A stretch of DNA of 64,000 bases, from positions 1,426,001-1,490,000 of the forward strand of contig NW_025062475.1 in assembly GCF_000002995.4 (NCBI RefSeq), read 5' to 3'. A program made the position numbers and the translations under genes. This document shows positions 35,201 through 51,727 of the stretch, in pieces. This stretch comes from Brugia malayi. Its lineage: Eukaryota > Nematoda > Chromadorea > Rhabditida > Onchocercidae. Position 1 is the first letter of the stretch, and every line of letters starts with the position of its first letter. The notes under the pieces are model-generated. The model was not told the origin of the DNA. It saw nothing but the letters and a program-made list of their open reading frames with translations, and searched no databases.

Positions 35201-37181
35201 TTTTTTTATGCTCTTCTAAAATTTATTTCAGTTTAATTAGATCCTAAAATGCAACATTGTTGTGGGAAATTTTAGCATTTTGACTTCAATTTACCTGTTC
35301 CAATCATGTTCACCCTTGAAATTTTATTTTAGATTTGATTTTGTCATTGATATTTCAGTATTTTAATTACTGATATTTTGAAGCATTCCGAATTTATATT
35401 TAGCAATTTTTGAATATCAAATGTTTGTTTCTGTCCACAATTTTCAATAATCCATTTTTACATTCTTCCAGAACTATCGGTCAGATCGTTAAAGCAGTAT
35501 TAAAGATCACAAATCATTTCATATGGGAACTATTAATACTTTTAACTTTTATCCGGTTATTTTTTAACTTTCTTTAAAAGAACTAATTTATTTATTTCAT
35601 TTTTCTCTGCCTGCAATTTCTAAGAAATTTTTGGTATTTTTTTCTTATAATTTATAAATTTTTTTAATTAAATGTTGAAAAAATATGCACAGATACAGTA
35701 AAACTAACATATTATTTCTATTCTTTTCAGCTTAGATTCACTTCATCGATGTATTAAAATATATGTTCATACAAAATTTTAATCACACTTACTTTGAAAT
35801 TTGAATTTATAGGAAGCGATTGATAAGGCTGCAACAAAAGCAAAGGAAGCCGCTTGCTCAGCAAGTAAGCAATATTTTTTCTTTTCCTTTCAAATTTAAA
35901 TTTGTAAAATTTTTATAAGTAATTCTTATTATTATGTATTTGATCTCATATACATAAATAATAAGTAATTATTTTTAAAAAAAAAAATAATAATAATAAC
36001 AAAAATGATATGCATTCCTTAGTTTTTTTCATCCCTTGTTTATTCATATCTTAGTTTAATTAACAATAAAATTTGACATTAATTTTTTTTTTTTTAAAAA
36101 AAAAGCAATTCTACAATTAAAGAATTGTAGTAAGTTGTATCTGAAGTAAGCAATTTTTCAGAAAAAAAAAAGTAAAACTTGAGAATAAAAGAGATAAAAA
36201 AGATAAATTGACTAAGTCAAATAAAAATAAAAGTAAAAAAAAAAAAACTAAGAAAATAAATAACTTATAAAAAAAAAAACTATTTATCTTATTTAATTCT
36301 GTTTTTTTTTCCTATTCATTTTGTATGAAGCGACATAAATCTTTTCATTTTTTTTTTTTCACAGAAGAAAACATTTTCTTTTCTTCAAATTAAAAAAATT
36401 GTTTTTTTTTTTTTTTCTTTTAAAAAATTTCTTTTGAAATTTTTATTTTTACCAAATTTTTGACTGTAATTTGATCAAATATATTCGGTAAGCTAAATTT
36501 CATTGAATCTAATAGAGCTATCAAATTTTGCTGAAATATTAGAGTTTTTTTTTAAATTCCTAAAAATATTGAAAATAAGAAATGAATATTTATTTATATG
36601 GCGATTTTTTTTGACAATATTAGCATGATAATTTCCATAATAATTGATCTTAATATATTTTAATTGGGAAATAGTTGTGTTATCATAACTTTTTGTTAAT
36701 TAATCTTAATTATTTGATTAGAATTATATATGATATTGATTATTGATTGATACACATACAAACTGTGATCAATAATTTGAATCAATATCATTTAAATTCT
36801 ATATTATTGCATAACTAAAAGTACATTTCTCCACTTTTCCATTGATTTTTCTTTCTCATTTCATGTGTAAAGCAATTAATCAATTTGGAAATAAATTGTT
36901 GATTTAATTGAATTATTTCTATTAGAAGGAAAGCATATACTTCCTTAGTTGAAATTGCTAAAATTAATTTGCTATAAAATTTTCAACTTGAACAGAATTT
37001 ATCGCTCACAAATTTTACAGCCGAAACGATTAAGCACAAAATATCGGATGCAGCACTTAATTTGAAAGATAAAGCATCAAATATTCTGGATCAGGTTGAT
37101 ACAGCCACCAGTCATCAGACCGAAGCACTACTGAAAAAGTCGCAAGAAATTGAAGTTGAAATTGAAAGTACAAAAACCTAA
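32280..37181 (+). CDS. 95-aa helical LEA/apolipoprotein-like protein, four exons, unknown
   Basis: Exons are 32280-32329, 35472-35496, 35813-35864 and 37021-37181. Donors are GTGAGT, GTATTA and GTAAGC; acceptors are CTTCCAG, TTTATAG and TTTACAG. All phases agree and the total is 288 bp. It begins MKKMDGLMRNLVKLNE. Residues from about 26 on are Ala/Lys/Glu-rich with an 11-residue-like amphipathic rhythm: EAIDKAATKAKEAACSA, then ETIKHKISDAALNLKDKASN and ILDQVDTATSHQTEALLKKS. No proline, no Trp and a single Cys are present. Such sequences are seen in group-3 LEA-type stress proteins, perilipin-like 11-mers and exchangeable lipid-binding helices; which applies cannot be decided. Exons 3 and 4 are the best supported. 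The very long first intron and the 25-bp exon 2 make the 5' end less certain. Confidence 0.6.
32330..35471 (+). other. Large first intron of the helical-protein gene, AT-rich
   Basis: A 3.1-kb interval with long homopolymers (for example 33601-33618 T and 34181-34200 A), a CTCCTC pyrimidine tract at 34474-34509, and no internal exon that I could place. Confidence 0.4.
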
Positions 37182-38306
37182 GTATGAACAACAATTTTCC
37201 ATCACTTTTTTTTTTTATGATTCATAAATAAAAATTATTTCTTTATGATTCATTTTTTTTTTTTTTTCAGTTTTCTTCCATTTTTTGAAAGTAAAAAACT
37301 TAAAAGTAAAAAAGAAAAAAAAAATAAGTATAAACAGCAATTTTCCATCATTTTTATGATTCATAAATAAAAATTTTTCTTTATGTTTCATTTTTTTTTT
37401 TTTTTTTTTAATTTACCTTTCATTGCTTTTCTTCCGTCCAATATTATTCTTCCGCCTTCTTTAGTACATCAATAAACGTTGCTAAATGTAAACAAATTAT
37501 TTTTTCTTTTTTTTTTTTTATCAAAAAAATTTATCAAAAGAAAAATTTTGAACTTTTTGTAATGAAAATATTATTGTGATGAAACTATTTAAATAAATAG
37601 AAAAAAAAGATTTGTTTTCTTTTTGTTTGGTTTTTTTTTTTCCAATGGAAAAAGAAAAATTAATGAATACGAAGTAAAAATTATGCATTGTTATTTTCAA
37701 CAAAATGAAAATTTGATTGTATTTATTCGCTTTATCATCACTTTATTTTATTTATCATTCTACTCCTTATCATTTTTTACCTCTTATCACTTCTACTTTA
37801 AAATTTTCTTCTCGAAATTTCCTTCTTTTTATTGTTTATATCACAAACAATGTATGATTTCATTTTGGCCATATGCTTGAAAAGATATTTGCTAAAATAT
37901 GGGACAAATATGATTAATTATTAATGTTTAAAAATAATGTAGATTTTTTGAAAAAAAAAAAAGAAAATTAATAATTGAAAATGAATTATTGTTTAATTTA
38001 TATGTGTAATAGTTGAAAATGAATTATTGTTTATTCTGTATGTGATAAGGTTAAATTTAGCAAAGTCAAAAATAAATCAATTATTTGAAAATAAACGATT
38101 GAAAATGCAAGAAAGGCAAAAATTTTTCAGGTAAATGATTAAAAATGAATTATTGATTAATTTTGAAACAACAAAACGAAAACATCAATAGAATGAAAAT
38201 ATTCAGTTATCAAATATAAATATTATTTTAAATATTTGATAAAACATATTGCTAGTATTACTATATTTTTTAAATAAAAGCAGTACAACATTAATCTTTG
38301 GGAAAA

Positions 38307-38339
<33 letters not shown>

Positions 38340-40691
38340 AACTTTTAAACTTTTGTTTTTTTCTGTGTTTCGAATTGTAGAAAAAAAAATTTCTTTTAAA
38401 TATTTGAAACGGATAACAAAAAGTTTTGTAACATTTATAAATGTCAAAAACGAAGGGAATGTTTTATTAATGCAAGAAATGTCACTATTTTTATTTTACG
38501 ACAACGAAAAAGTGGATTTTATTTTTTTTTTTTTTTAAAAAGACTTTTGACGCTCAAAATTAAATTTTATTTTGTGCTTAAAAAAATTTTAGAATTTATC
38601 TTTGTTTACTTTACACAATTTCAATTTACAAAAGCAAATTTTAAGAGTTTTTTTTTTTTTTTGTCACGTTATTTTTAAAGTACCATACTTATGTTTCTTA
38701 CTTCTTCCATTTTTTCTTCTTTTTTTTTTTTTGCTTTAAACATTTTTATTTTAAATATTTTATTTATTTTAAACCAAAAAGTAACAAATATATTATCAAT
38801 CACTGAATGAATAAATAAATTTCATTTTTTTTTTTTTGCTCAAAATTGATAACTAACAATTGTTGAAATAACACAGATATTATGTGAAAGTCTTTGTGTT
38901 TTCAATGTAAAATTTTATTTTTGATTTTTTTCTTTTTAAATTTTTTTTTTTTTTTGATTGATATAAAATTTTGCTTTTTTATATCAGAATAAATCCATTT
39001 CAGATATATATTTTCTGTACACTAATATTTGTTAAAAAAATGCTTTGCGAACTCGTAATGATACACCATCCTTAAATCAAAAATTATTTATTTACTTATT
39101 TTATATTTATTTTTTTTATTTATTTGCTAACCCGTAATGATACATTTAAATTTGAAATATTCCCTAGTATTTTTGAAATTTCACTTCATTTACAAGCATA
39201 CAACATCCAATTAAGCTTACAAGAAATTATCCATTCCATTCTAATTTTATCTCATAGAAAGAAAAAAAGGAGAGAAGATAATTGTGTTTCAAATATTAAT
39301 TAGAATAAATTATTTAATAATTTTTAAACTGCAAGTAAATACAACTGAAAAGTGTGGAAAATATTTGATATCAAATTTCCTAAAACACATTACCCGGAGC
39401 AGTGGTAATTTTCAGACAAACTTTGTCAGAAATTGTTCAAAAATGTAAAAATTTGCTTCTATTGAATGAAATAAATAAAAAATTAAAAATAAATTATTCC
39501 TTTCCAACTTCACACATTTGACAAATTTGAATTGTTATTTTCAATATTTATTCGTTGTAATTATGAAAATATTACAATTACAGCAATAATTGCTGTACAA
39601 CTTTTTCGTACTGCAAATTTTTATTAATTAGTAAAATACGATAAGCAATGCATATGCAATTGTTATTTTCAAAATTCAGTTTGCATATGTAATAGAAATG
39701 AGTGACAATGGAAAATGATATCAGTTTATACATAACAATGATAATGATAATGATAATAATGATAATGATAATTACTGTTAACTGGCAGCTAAAAATTATC
39801 ATTAAGAATATCAAAAAAAAAAAGTGTATTTAAAATTTTATATTTAAAATTAGTTATTTAATTTAAATGATGAAAATTTGAAATAATTCCTGTAATTGAC
39901 TTTTTTCTGTATAAAACAATTTGGAAAAAAAAAAAAAAGAAAAAATACTTTTCCATCAATTAAATACATCGAACCAAATTAGTGTGTTTACTGATTAATG
40001 TGCTTATTTTGGCAGATTTTATATATAAAATGAAAAAAAAAAAAAAAAATTACGAAGTTAACACTAAAAATTTTTTTTTCTATTCGTAAAATTGACACTA
40101 AAATTTCATTCGTAATTAATTATACATTGTCCAATGTATTAAAAAAAAAAAAAAAAAAACTTGATGAAAATTTTTAGAAAAATATATTTTTCTAAAAAAG
40201 TTCGAAAAAAAGAAAACTACGGTCGGTAGCAGCTTCTTCTTTTAATAAACTAAATTTTTTTTTTTAAATAATAATTTTAAATAGAAATAATTTCTTTTTT
40301 TGTCAGAAAATAGAAAAAATAATATAAATTGTTTTAAATTGCATTTTAATGTATCGCTGAAAAAAAAAAAAAATGTTTTTGTAAATGAAATTAGACAATA
40401 GCTGATCAAAATTTGAAATAACTGATAATTATTAAACGATCAAAATTTTTTAAAATATGATATTTATCAAGTTAAAATATCTGAAAATGAGTAAGAAAAT
40501 TGAATACTATCTATATTACTCAGATTTAGGTATTTTTTAAAACAATCACATTGAGTTTCATTACAATAGCAATTGTACTAATAATAGTAATAATAAAAAT
40601 TAATCATTGTTATTATTACTATAATAGAATAATGATAATACAATAATGAATAATATTAATAATGTTTAAAAAATGAAGCAATAAATAGGTA
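37182..40691. other. Intergenic interval between convergent genes
   Basis: This lies between the stop of the plus-strand helical-protein gene and the stop of the minus-strand Tyr/Arg-rich gene. It holds a local duplication just after 37181 (CAACAATTTTCCATCA at 37189 and CAGCAATTTTCCATCA at 37334). There is a 30-base T run at 38309-38338 and a short TGATAA/AATGAT repeat at 39737-39772. No gene is seen. Confidence 0.5.
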
Positions 40692-44302
<3,611 letters not shown>

Positions 44303-44332
44303 CTGAAATTACAAGAAATAACTTTAGCATTT

Positions 44333-44366
<34 letters not shown>

Positions 44367-46408
44367 GTAATTTTCTTTTATGCATAATTTTTTGCTAATT
44401 AAAATTGATTTCTAAAAGAAGACATGAAAAAATTCTAAAATTTGAAGAAAAAAAAAAAAAAAAACGAAAGAGAAGTTAAAAGTGATAAAATATTTAAAAA
44501 GAATAAATGAAATAAAAGGATAATAAAATTTTTCCATCATATTGACACACTTGAGAAATGTCAATGTAATTGATAAATTTAATTTTAAAAAAGTACAGAT
44601 AATTATTTAAACTTAAATGGAATAAATATAAATGAATCTTAATTTACGATAGCTAAGTGATATTAAAAAAAAAGATTTTCAGTTTAAAACAACAAAAGCA
44701 AATTAAAATATCGATTAAATTAAATAATTGTTATTGCAGGAAAAACATATCATTAATTATTTCAATCAGCTTAATTACAATGAAATAAAATGTTAACAAT
44801 ACTTTTACATATTTTATTTTAGAGAGTTTAAGGACTAAATACTTTGTTTGTTTACACAATTTCAATAAATTCAAAAAATGATTAAATTTCACGAAAAAAA
44901 AAAAACTGGGACAAAAATTGTGCAGTGCAAATGTTACACATCAGGCGGTAATGTCGTTAAAAAAATTATTGCAAGAAGTTTATAAAACTAACTGAAACAC
45001 TGGTATAAATATAAAATAAAAAGCCATAAAGCTTGATATAATGTTTAACGTTTAAAAATTTTCCATTGAAAATGCTATACATACAGGCGGTAATGTCGCT
45101 AAAAAAATTATCACAAGAAGAAATTTGTATATTATAATTATTAATTAAAAAAATAATACTTATTACAAAAATAATACTTATTATTCAATTAATATTATAA
45201 TTATCATCATAATTATAATATTAATTGAAAAAATCAATTTACAAAGGATTTATATACAAATTACCAACAAATTATCCTTACCTATAATTCACGTACGTAA
45301 TTCACGTCACAACGAAAATACGTAATATATGTTAGCTTTATTAAGTAATACTTTAGAAAAAAAAAAAGGAAAATGGAAGATTTACGTTTTTGTTAGCAAT
45401 TTGTTTTGCTTTACTTTTTCTTTTTACACAACAAATTTCAACAATATTCTTAAACAAGTATTTCATTTTTAAAGAAAAAATAATTTTTTTTTTGTATCAA
45501 AACTATTTGAAATTTTTTTCAAAACAAAAAAAAAAAAAAACATTGAAAAATTATTTAATTTGATAAAAAAAAAGGAAAAATCAACTTGTTTATTTATAAA
45601 TTATCGTTCAGAATTTTCGAGAACTTTTATGATTGATCTCAAATTTTATTAATACATATTATATGAAGTATGCATGTCTGTAGATATTTATGTTTTTGCT
45701 TAAATAATTATAGTAAATTAATTAAATTAATGATAAATTAATTAAAAATGAACTAATAATAATGATTTATTAATAATTAATTATAATTAATAAGAATTAA
45801 TAACAATGATAATTATTATAATAACTAAACAAATAAATGAACGAAGGAATGTTGAAAATTTGTATTGAAATTTTTAGATGAAATCATTAATAACTTTATT
45901 TGCTATCATTAACCAGGAAAAAGTAACAAAAAAAAAAAGTGGAAGATGAAACTTTGATTAACGTTAGATGATATTATAACTATAAACCACTTAAAAAAAA
46001 CGGTTATTATAATCATAACCGTTTTTCCGTTTTTTTTTTCTAATTTTTAATAAAACAACAAAGAAAGTTATTTTGAAGTTTTATACTTCCCTTTTTTTTT
46101 TTTTTTTTTTGAAAAAAAATGCATTAATTTGTTGGATTATAAATTTAACATTAAAAAAATGAAAATGAAATGATTTCTAAATTAGTATGGAAGATATAAA
46201 AATAAAATTAGCATAGTTAGTAATATATATTAAGTTAATAGAGTGATTATCAAATGAGCATACAATAAATTCACAAATAAATATGACATTGATATTTATT
46301 TGAGAATTAAATGAGTAAAACGTTGGAAAAAAATTTTCCTTTTTTTTTTTTTGAATTAATATGTTTTTGTGATAAAAATTATCTTTAAATTAAAAAAAAA
46401 ATATATGA
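44303..46408. other. AT-rich interval, no gene seen
   Basis: This is the possible 5' side of the Tyr/Arg-rich gene. It contains 30 T residues at 44335-44364. A short direct repeat is present (CAGGCGGTAATGTCG plus TAAAAAAATTAT at 44942 and 45084). A donor-like ATTATAG|GTAAGG on the minus strand near 45285 has no open frame before it, so at most a 5' UTR exon. Confidence 0.45.
44942..45120. repeat. Pair of 37-bp direct repeats 142 bp apart
   Basis: CAGGCGGTAATGTCG followed by T/C TAAAAAAATTAT and CAAGAAG occurs at 44942-44978 and 45084-45120. The repeats stand out because they are richer in G/C than their surroundings. Confidence 0.8.
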
Positions 46409-47190
46409 CCCATTTAACTTTTCATGTAATTTCCTGTACCTTATCAATTCTCAAGACTACTACCTAGTCTCTCTTATCAACTTCCAAGATTACTACCTAG
46501 TCTCTCTTATCAACTTCCAAGATTACTACCTAGTCTCTCTTATCAACTTCCAAGATTACTACCTAGTCTCTCTTATCAACTTCTAAGATTACTACCTAGT
46601 CTCTCTTATCAACTTCCAAGATTACTACCTAGTCTCTCTTATCAACTTCCAAGATTACTACCTAGTCTCTCTTATCAACTTCCAAGATTACTACCTAGTC
46701 TCTCTTATCAACTTCTAAGATTACTACCTAGTCTCTCTTATCAACTTCCAAGATTACTACCTAGTCTCTCTTATCAACTTCCAAGATTACTACCTAGTCT
46801 CTCTTATCAACTTCCAAGATTACTACCTAGTCTCTCCCATTTAACTTTTCATGTAATTTCCTGTACCTTATCAATTCTCAAGATTACTACCTAGTCTCTC
46901 TTATCAACTTCCAAGATTACTACCTAGTCTCTCTTATCAACTTCCAAGATTACTACCTAGTCTCTCTTATCAACTTCCAAGATTACTACCTAGTCTCTCT
47001 TATCAACTTCCAAGATTACTACCTAGTCTCTCTTATCAACTTCCAAGATTACTACCTAGTCTCTCTTATCAACTTCCAAGATTACTACCTAGTCTCTCTT
47101 ATCAACTTCCAAAATTACTGCCTAATCTCCCTTATCAACTTCCAAGATTATTACCTAGCTTCCCTTATCAACTTCCAAGATTACTAGTTA
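46409..47190. repeat. 33-bp minisatellite with duplicated flank
   Basis: The unit is ACTTCCAAGATTACTACCTA plus GTCTCTCTTATCA, about 22 copies, nearly identical in the middle and degenerate at the right end (47110-47190). The left flank beginning CCCATTTAACTTTTCATGTA is present at 46409 and again inside the array at 46836, so the array and its edge were duplicated as a 427-bp block. Each unit contains TTATCA, a GATA-type site in reverse. Confidence 0.97.
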
Positions 47191-50100
47191 TCCTCCCAAG
47201 ACTGCTAAACTAACTTCCAGAATTGCAGCCAGCCTAAGGTACGTCATATCTGACATAAGCGCTTGCGTCGATTGTTTACCGAGATGTATCTGCTTTATGC
47301 CGATCTCCTTTAAGTTTTTGCATATGTGTGTGTATGTATGTATGTATGTATGTATTTGTGTGTGTGTGAGCATCGTTTTTCAATTTTCAAAGCTTATTTT
47401 TCAATTCACACCTACAAGCGATTTACTAACGAAGAGCAATTTGCCAGGAAGCAATTGCACAAGTGCGCCTCTGTGGTATCATCGACTGTTCCTTTGCTAC
47501 ATCCAAGTTATATATATATATATTTCTTATCTGTTTCTCATTTTAAATGTTTAAATTTGAACAAAATAGAGAAAAGAGAAAGAAAAAAAGAGCAGACAAA
47601 TAAAACTTTGTGATTCATTCGAAGCATAAAATTTAGACAATTTCATTAATTTTTAGTAAATAAATTTGTAGTAAATAAAAATTTTCCACTTTCTATCATA
47701 AAATAGCAAATTACTAATATTAATACTAATACTATTAAAATTATTTCTTTTTTGGAAATGCACAAATTAACTTTGTTGAAAAATAAAAAATAAATGAGTG
47801 AGATTATTTATTGCTTCTATAATACTTGAACTAATATCAATAATTGAACTGCAGCTAATATAAAAATAATCATTTTGAAATTAATCATTGAATTTTTATT
47901 CCTATAAATAGTCTTTTGCATAAATAGCAATTTAAATGAATTTAATAATAAAATTGAAATTCGTTTTTTCAAACATAAATTTTTTCACGAAAAATATAAA
48001 AAAAAAAAATGAAAAGTGAAATAGAAAAAATATAATACATAATATTTAAATCATTAATATATCATCTTAAAAGAATGTCTTATTTTTATTAAGCTACTTT
48101 TTTTTTTCAAAAAAAAAATTTTTTCGTTTATTTTTTAAAGTACTTTAAATGTTTGTTTAAGATATTTTCAATATTTTGAACGTTATGCAATACTGTCATT
48201 TTTCATTTATTCGTTTTTTTTTTTTTTTTTTTTTCTTCCGCTCATTTAAGTTAATTATAGTTTTTGAACAATTTTATTACATTCAAATTTGCTTTTATTT
48301 TTTTTTTTTAATTTTTACTATTTCTTCTATTAATTATTAATTTTTTTATTTTTTTAAATCTTTTTTTTTTACTAATAATTATTAAAATATAATTGTTAAA
48401 TTTTATTAGTTTTTGAAATAAAATTAATTTTTTGTGAACAATTATTTAGTTTTTTTTTTTCATTTAATGCTAAATGCTTTTTTTTTTTTTTTAAATTATT
48501 ATTTATCATACAAATTTGATTTGTTACTGACATTTACGGAAGAAAAAAGGCTAAATAAAAGCGGAATTGGATGAAAAAAAAAAAAAATTATTGTGACAAA
48601 ATGTTCAAAAATATGACAAATATTAAAATTAGTTTAGGATGAAACTGTGATAATTATCTTTTGCTTAATGATAAAGCTCAACAAACAACAAATAAACAAA
48701 CAAACAAACAAATGAAAGAACCAAGTTGATATTTTTTTTTTTTTTTAGAAAATCGAGTATAATTAAAAGTTGAAAGTTGCAAATTTTTTGCTTTTTAATT
48801 TCTAGATAAGCAAAAGTATTGAAATTTCATTTTCCTAAGGTAACGAATAATGCTATAAAAAATCGGAATTATTTAATTGTAATTAATTTAATTAGTAATG
48901 CGAAGTGTCTTACCACTCTTTAACCAAATATATTTGTACAATTAAGCAAATAGCTCTAAATTTTTAACTAAAAATAGCAAAGAACTAGAATTTGAGAATT
49001 AATGATAGTTTTTAAAATTCAAAAAAATTGATTGTCTATTTTTGTTAAAAAGAAAAAAAAAACTGTTAAAATAATTTGAATGTATTAGAAGCTATTAAAT
49101 TGTATCAAAAAAATTAACTGTTCAATCAAATTTAAGATTGATCAATTTAAATTAAAAAATTTGAAAACTATTTTTTGTTATTACTTTAATTGCTATAAAT
49201 ATCTAAACAAATTTTATCTACCTATTTTTACAAAAAAAAAAAAAAAAAATAGCAAAAATTGATAACAAATATGAAGAAATGATATTTAATCATCAAGTAT
49301 ATTTGCTTTTTCTACATTTTAAAATTTTCACAAAACTTTTAAATAATTTAAAAAAATTTTTTTTTTTCAAAAAAAAAAATAACATATCAAAACTATAATA
49401 ATACTTTTTAAAAAAAATAGCATATTAAAACTATAATATTACTTGCTAATACATTAAGCTTATTTTTATACAACAATACAATCTCAATAATTATCATTCT
49501 TTCCGCATAACATATTACTTTTTTGCAATTGTAAATTACTGCATAAAAGAGACATCCTGATCCTGAAATCTGATATCACCGATTGTAATTGATCAAACAA
49601 AAAATCTGATTTAGTTACATTCGTTAAGAAACTTTTGTTTAATCATACGTCATTTTACACGTCAACCAATATTTTGAATCTAAACCTAAATTTAATGAGT
49701 ACATTTGGAAAATGTAAATACTAAACTTTGATCAAAAAATTGTCAAGAAAACACATTGGTACTTACTTTCTATTTTTTTTTAAAATAATTCTCTTTCATC
49801 AACCGTAATCCTGTTGTAATTTAATTAATATATCAAATAAAATGTTTTATTAATTGAAACTTTTGATTTTTTTTTTTTTTTTGTTTATCACAACCATTTA
49901 CTACTATCATTTAAGATATTTCAGTATTTTATCATTTTTACAAATATTCTAATAGTAATAATAATAATAATTTGCTAAAGAGAAAGAGATAGGAGAAAAG
50001 AAATCATTCAAGCATTTTAATTATTTTATATAACTAGAAATTAAATATGAGAAATGCTTGGTCATATAATTAATTATACATTATTATTAATTTGATAATA

Positions 50101-50950
50101 ATGATTACTTTAATTAGCAAATGTAATTGACATTTACACATTTTCAAACTTTTGAAATTTGAAATAATTACTTTGTGATATAATAAAAAGTAATGTTAGG
50201 ATTTTGAATTGATCAATGACATTCTTAGTATGAATTGCATGAATTGAATGAATATATTTATGTATTAATTTATGATATTATTTATATTCGATAAATGTAA
50301 AAGTAAAAATAAATACAAACAAATAATTTGTGTATAAACGAATGTTTTCTTTTTTAATCTATTTTAATTAAGTAATTTATTAATAAGTAATTAATGTTTT
50401 TGTTTTTGTATTTTCTTTTTCAGATTGTGTCCTACTATTAGGATATGCATTATATTTCATTTTCCATTTATTTCAATCCATTATTTACTTCAATTAATCA
50501 CTGATTTCTTTTTTATTATCATAATAAAACAAAAATATTAGTCGAATTTGACTAACTCAACTTCATATTGTAAATTTTTTACTTAAGAAAAATTAAACCA
50601 AATAATAAAAAAAAAAAGAAATTTGTTGTAAATTAAAATCTCATCTTTAGTTATTTTCTTTTTTTTAAAAAAAAAAAAAATGCTTATATTAAAGAAATAA
50701 AATGATAAAATGAAATATATGTAAAAGAACAAATTATATAACAAATAATAATTTCATTTTTTTTTCTTTTTTTATTTCTTTTTCTTTATGTGATAAGTAT
50801 TGTTTGTTAAGAAAGATATAGCAAATGGATTGTTTAATTAAATTGCAAGATTAGCAGTAAGACATGCAAATTTAAACCATCGTTATGCTTCTTCCCATCA
50901 AATGCTAGCAAATCCTTTTGCATAACAAAATATTCCAAGCATCTTTATAG
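47191..50950. other. AT-rich interval with a microsatellite
   Basis: A TATG/TG repeat lies at 47320-47369. The following plus stretch (47370-47512) is open and reads FTNEEQFARKQLHKCASV but has no convincing splice partners. Donor-like GTAAG sites on the minus strand near 48912 and 49776 have no coding exon attached. The rest is A/T homopolymer-rich. No gene is supported. Confidence 0.45.
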
Positions 50951-51350
50951 CGCATCATATTGCCTTTTCCGCATCTTCATATTGCATCTTCCGCATCTTC
51001 ATATAGCATCTTCCGCATCTTCATATAGCATCTTCCGAATCTTCATATAGCATCTTCCGCATCTTCATATAGCATTTTCCGCATCTTCATATAGCATTTT
51101 CCGCATCTTCATATAGCATTTTCCGCATCTTCATATAGCATTTTCCGCATCTTCATATAGCATTTTCCGCATCTTCATATAGCATTTTCCGCATCTTCAT
51201 ATAGCACTTTCCGCATCTTCATATAGCATTTTCCGCATCTTCATATAGCATTTTCCGCATCTTCATATAGCACTTTCCGCATCTTCATATAGCATTTTCC
51301 GCATCTTCATATAGCATTTTCCGCATCTTCATATAGCAGTTTCCGCACCA
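50951..51350. repeat. 22-bp satellite array
   Basis: The unit is GCATCTTCATATAGCATTTT plus CC, about 17-18 copies, with early variants (GCATCTTCC, CCGAATC) at the left and a degenerate copy (CAGTTTCCGCACC) at the right edge. Two C variants (GCACTTTCC) occur about 88 bp apart, hinting at a higher-order unit. Confidence 0.96.
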
Positions 51351-51693
51351 CCACATGACATTTCTCAATCTGCACATATTAATTTCCGTATTTTTCTCGA
51401 GAATACTTATTTATCCTATCCATATAGTAAAATTATTTTCGCATCCTTATATCGCATTGCTATTTTCTTATCTTTCAATTCAAAACTTCATGAGAAAAAT
51501 GTTTATTTTCACATTTCTCTATCAAATAATATTTCCGTATATTCTCGTAACGTAATTATCTTTTTGCATTTTCATAAAAAATATTATTTTAAAGTTTTTT
51601 GCAAATGTAATTTTTTCAACAAAAAACATTTGTCATAAATTTTTGTTAAATTCTTGTTGTAATTTTTACTTTCCATTTGTAAATTTTTTATTT

Positions 51694-51727
<34 letters not shown>

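Noticed and set aside
47326..47613. Plus frame reading FTNEEQFARKQLHKCASV
   Set aside because: It begins in a TATG/TG repeat, has no firm acceptor or donor, and no family is recognised.
46409..51350. CRISPR-like arrays
   Set aside because: The 33-bp and 22-bp arrays are direct head-to-tail units without unique spacers, in a eukaryotic sequence.
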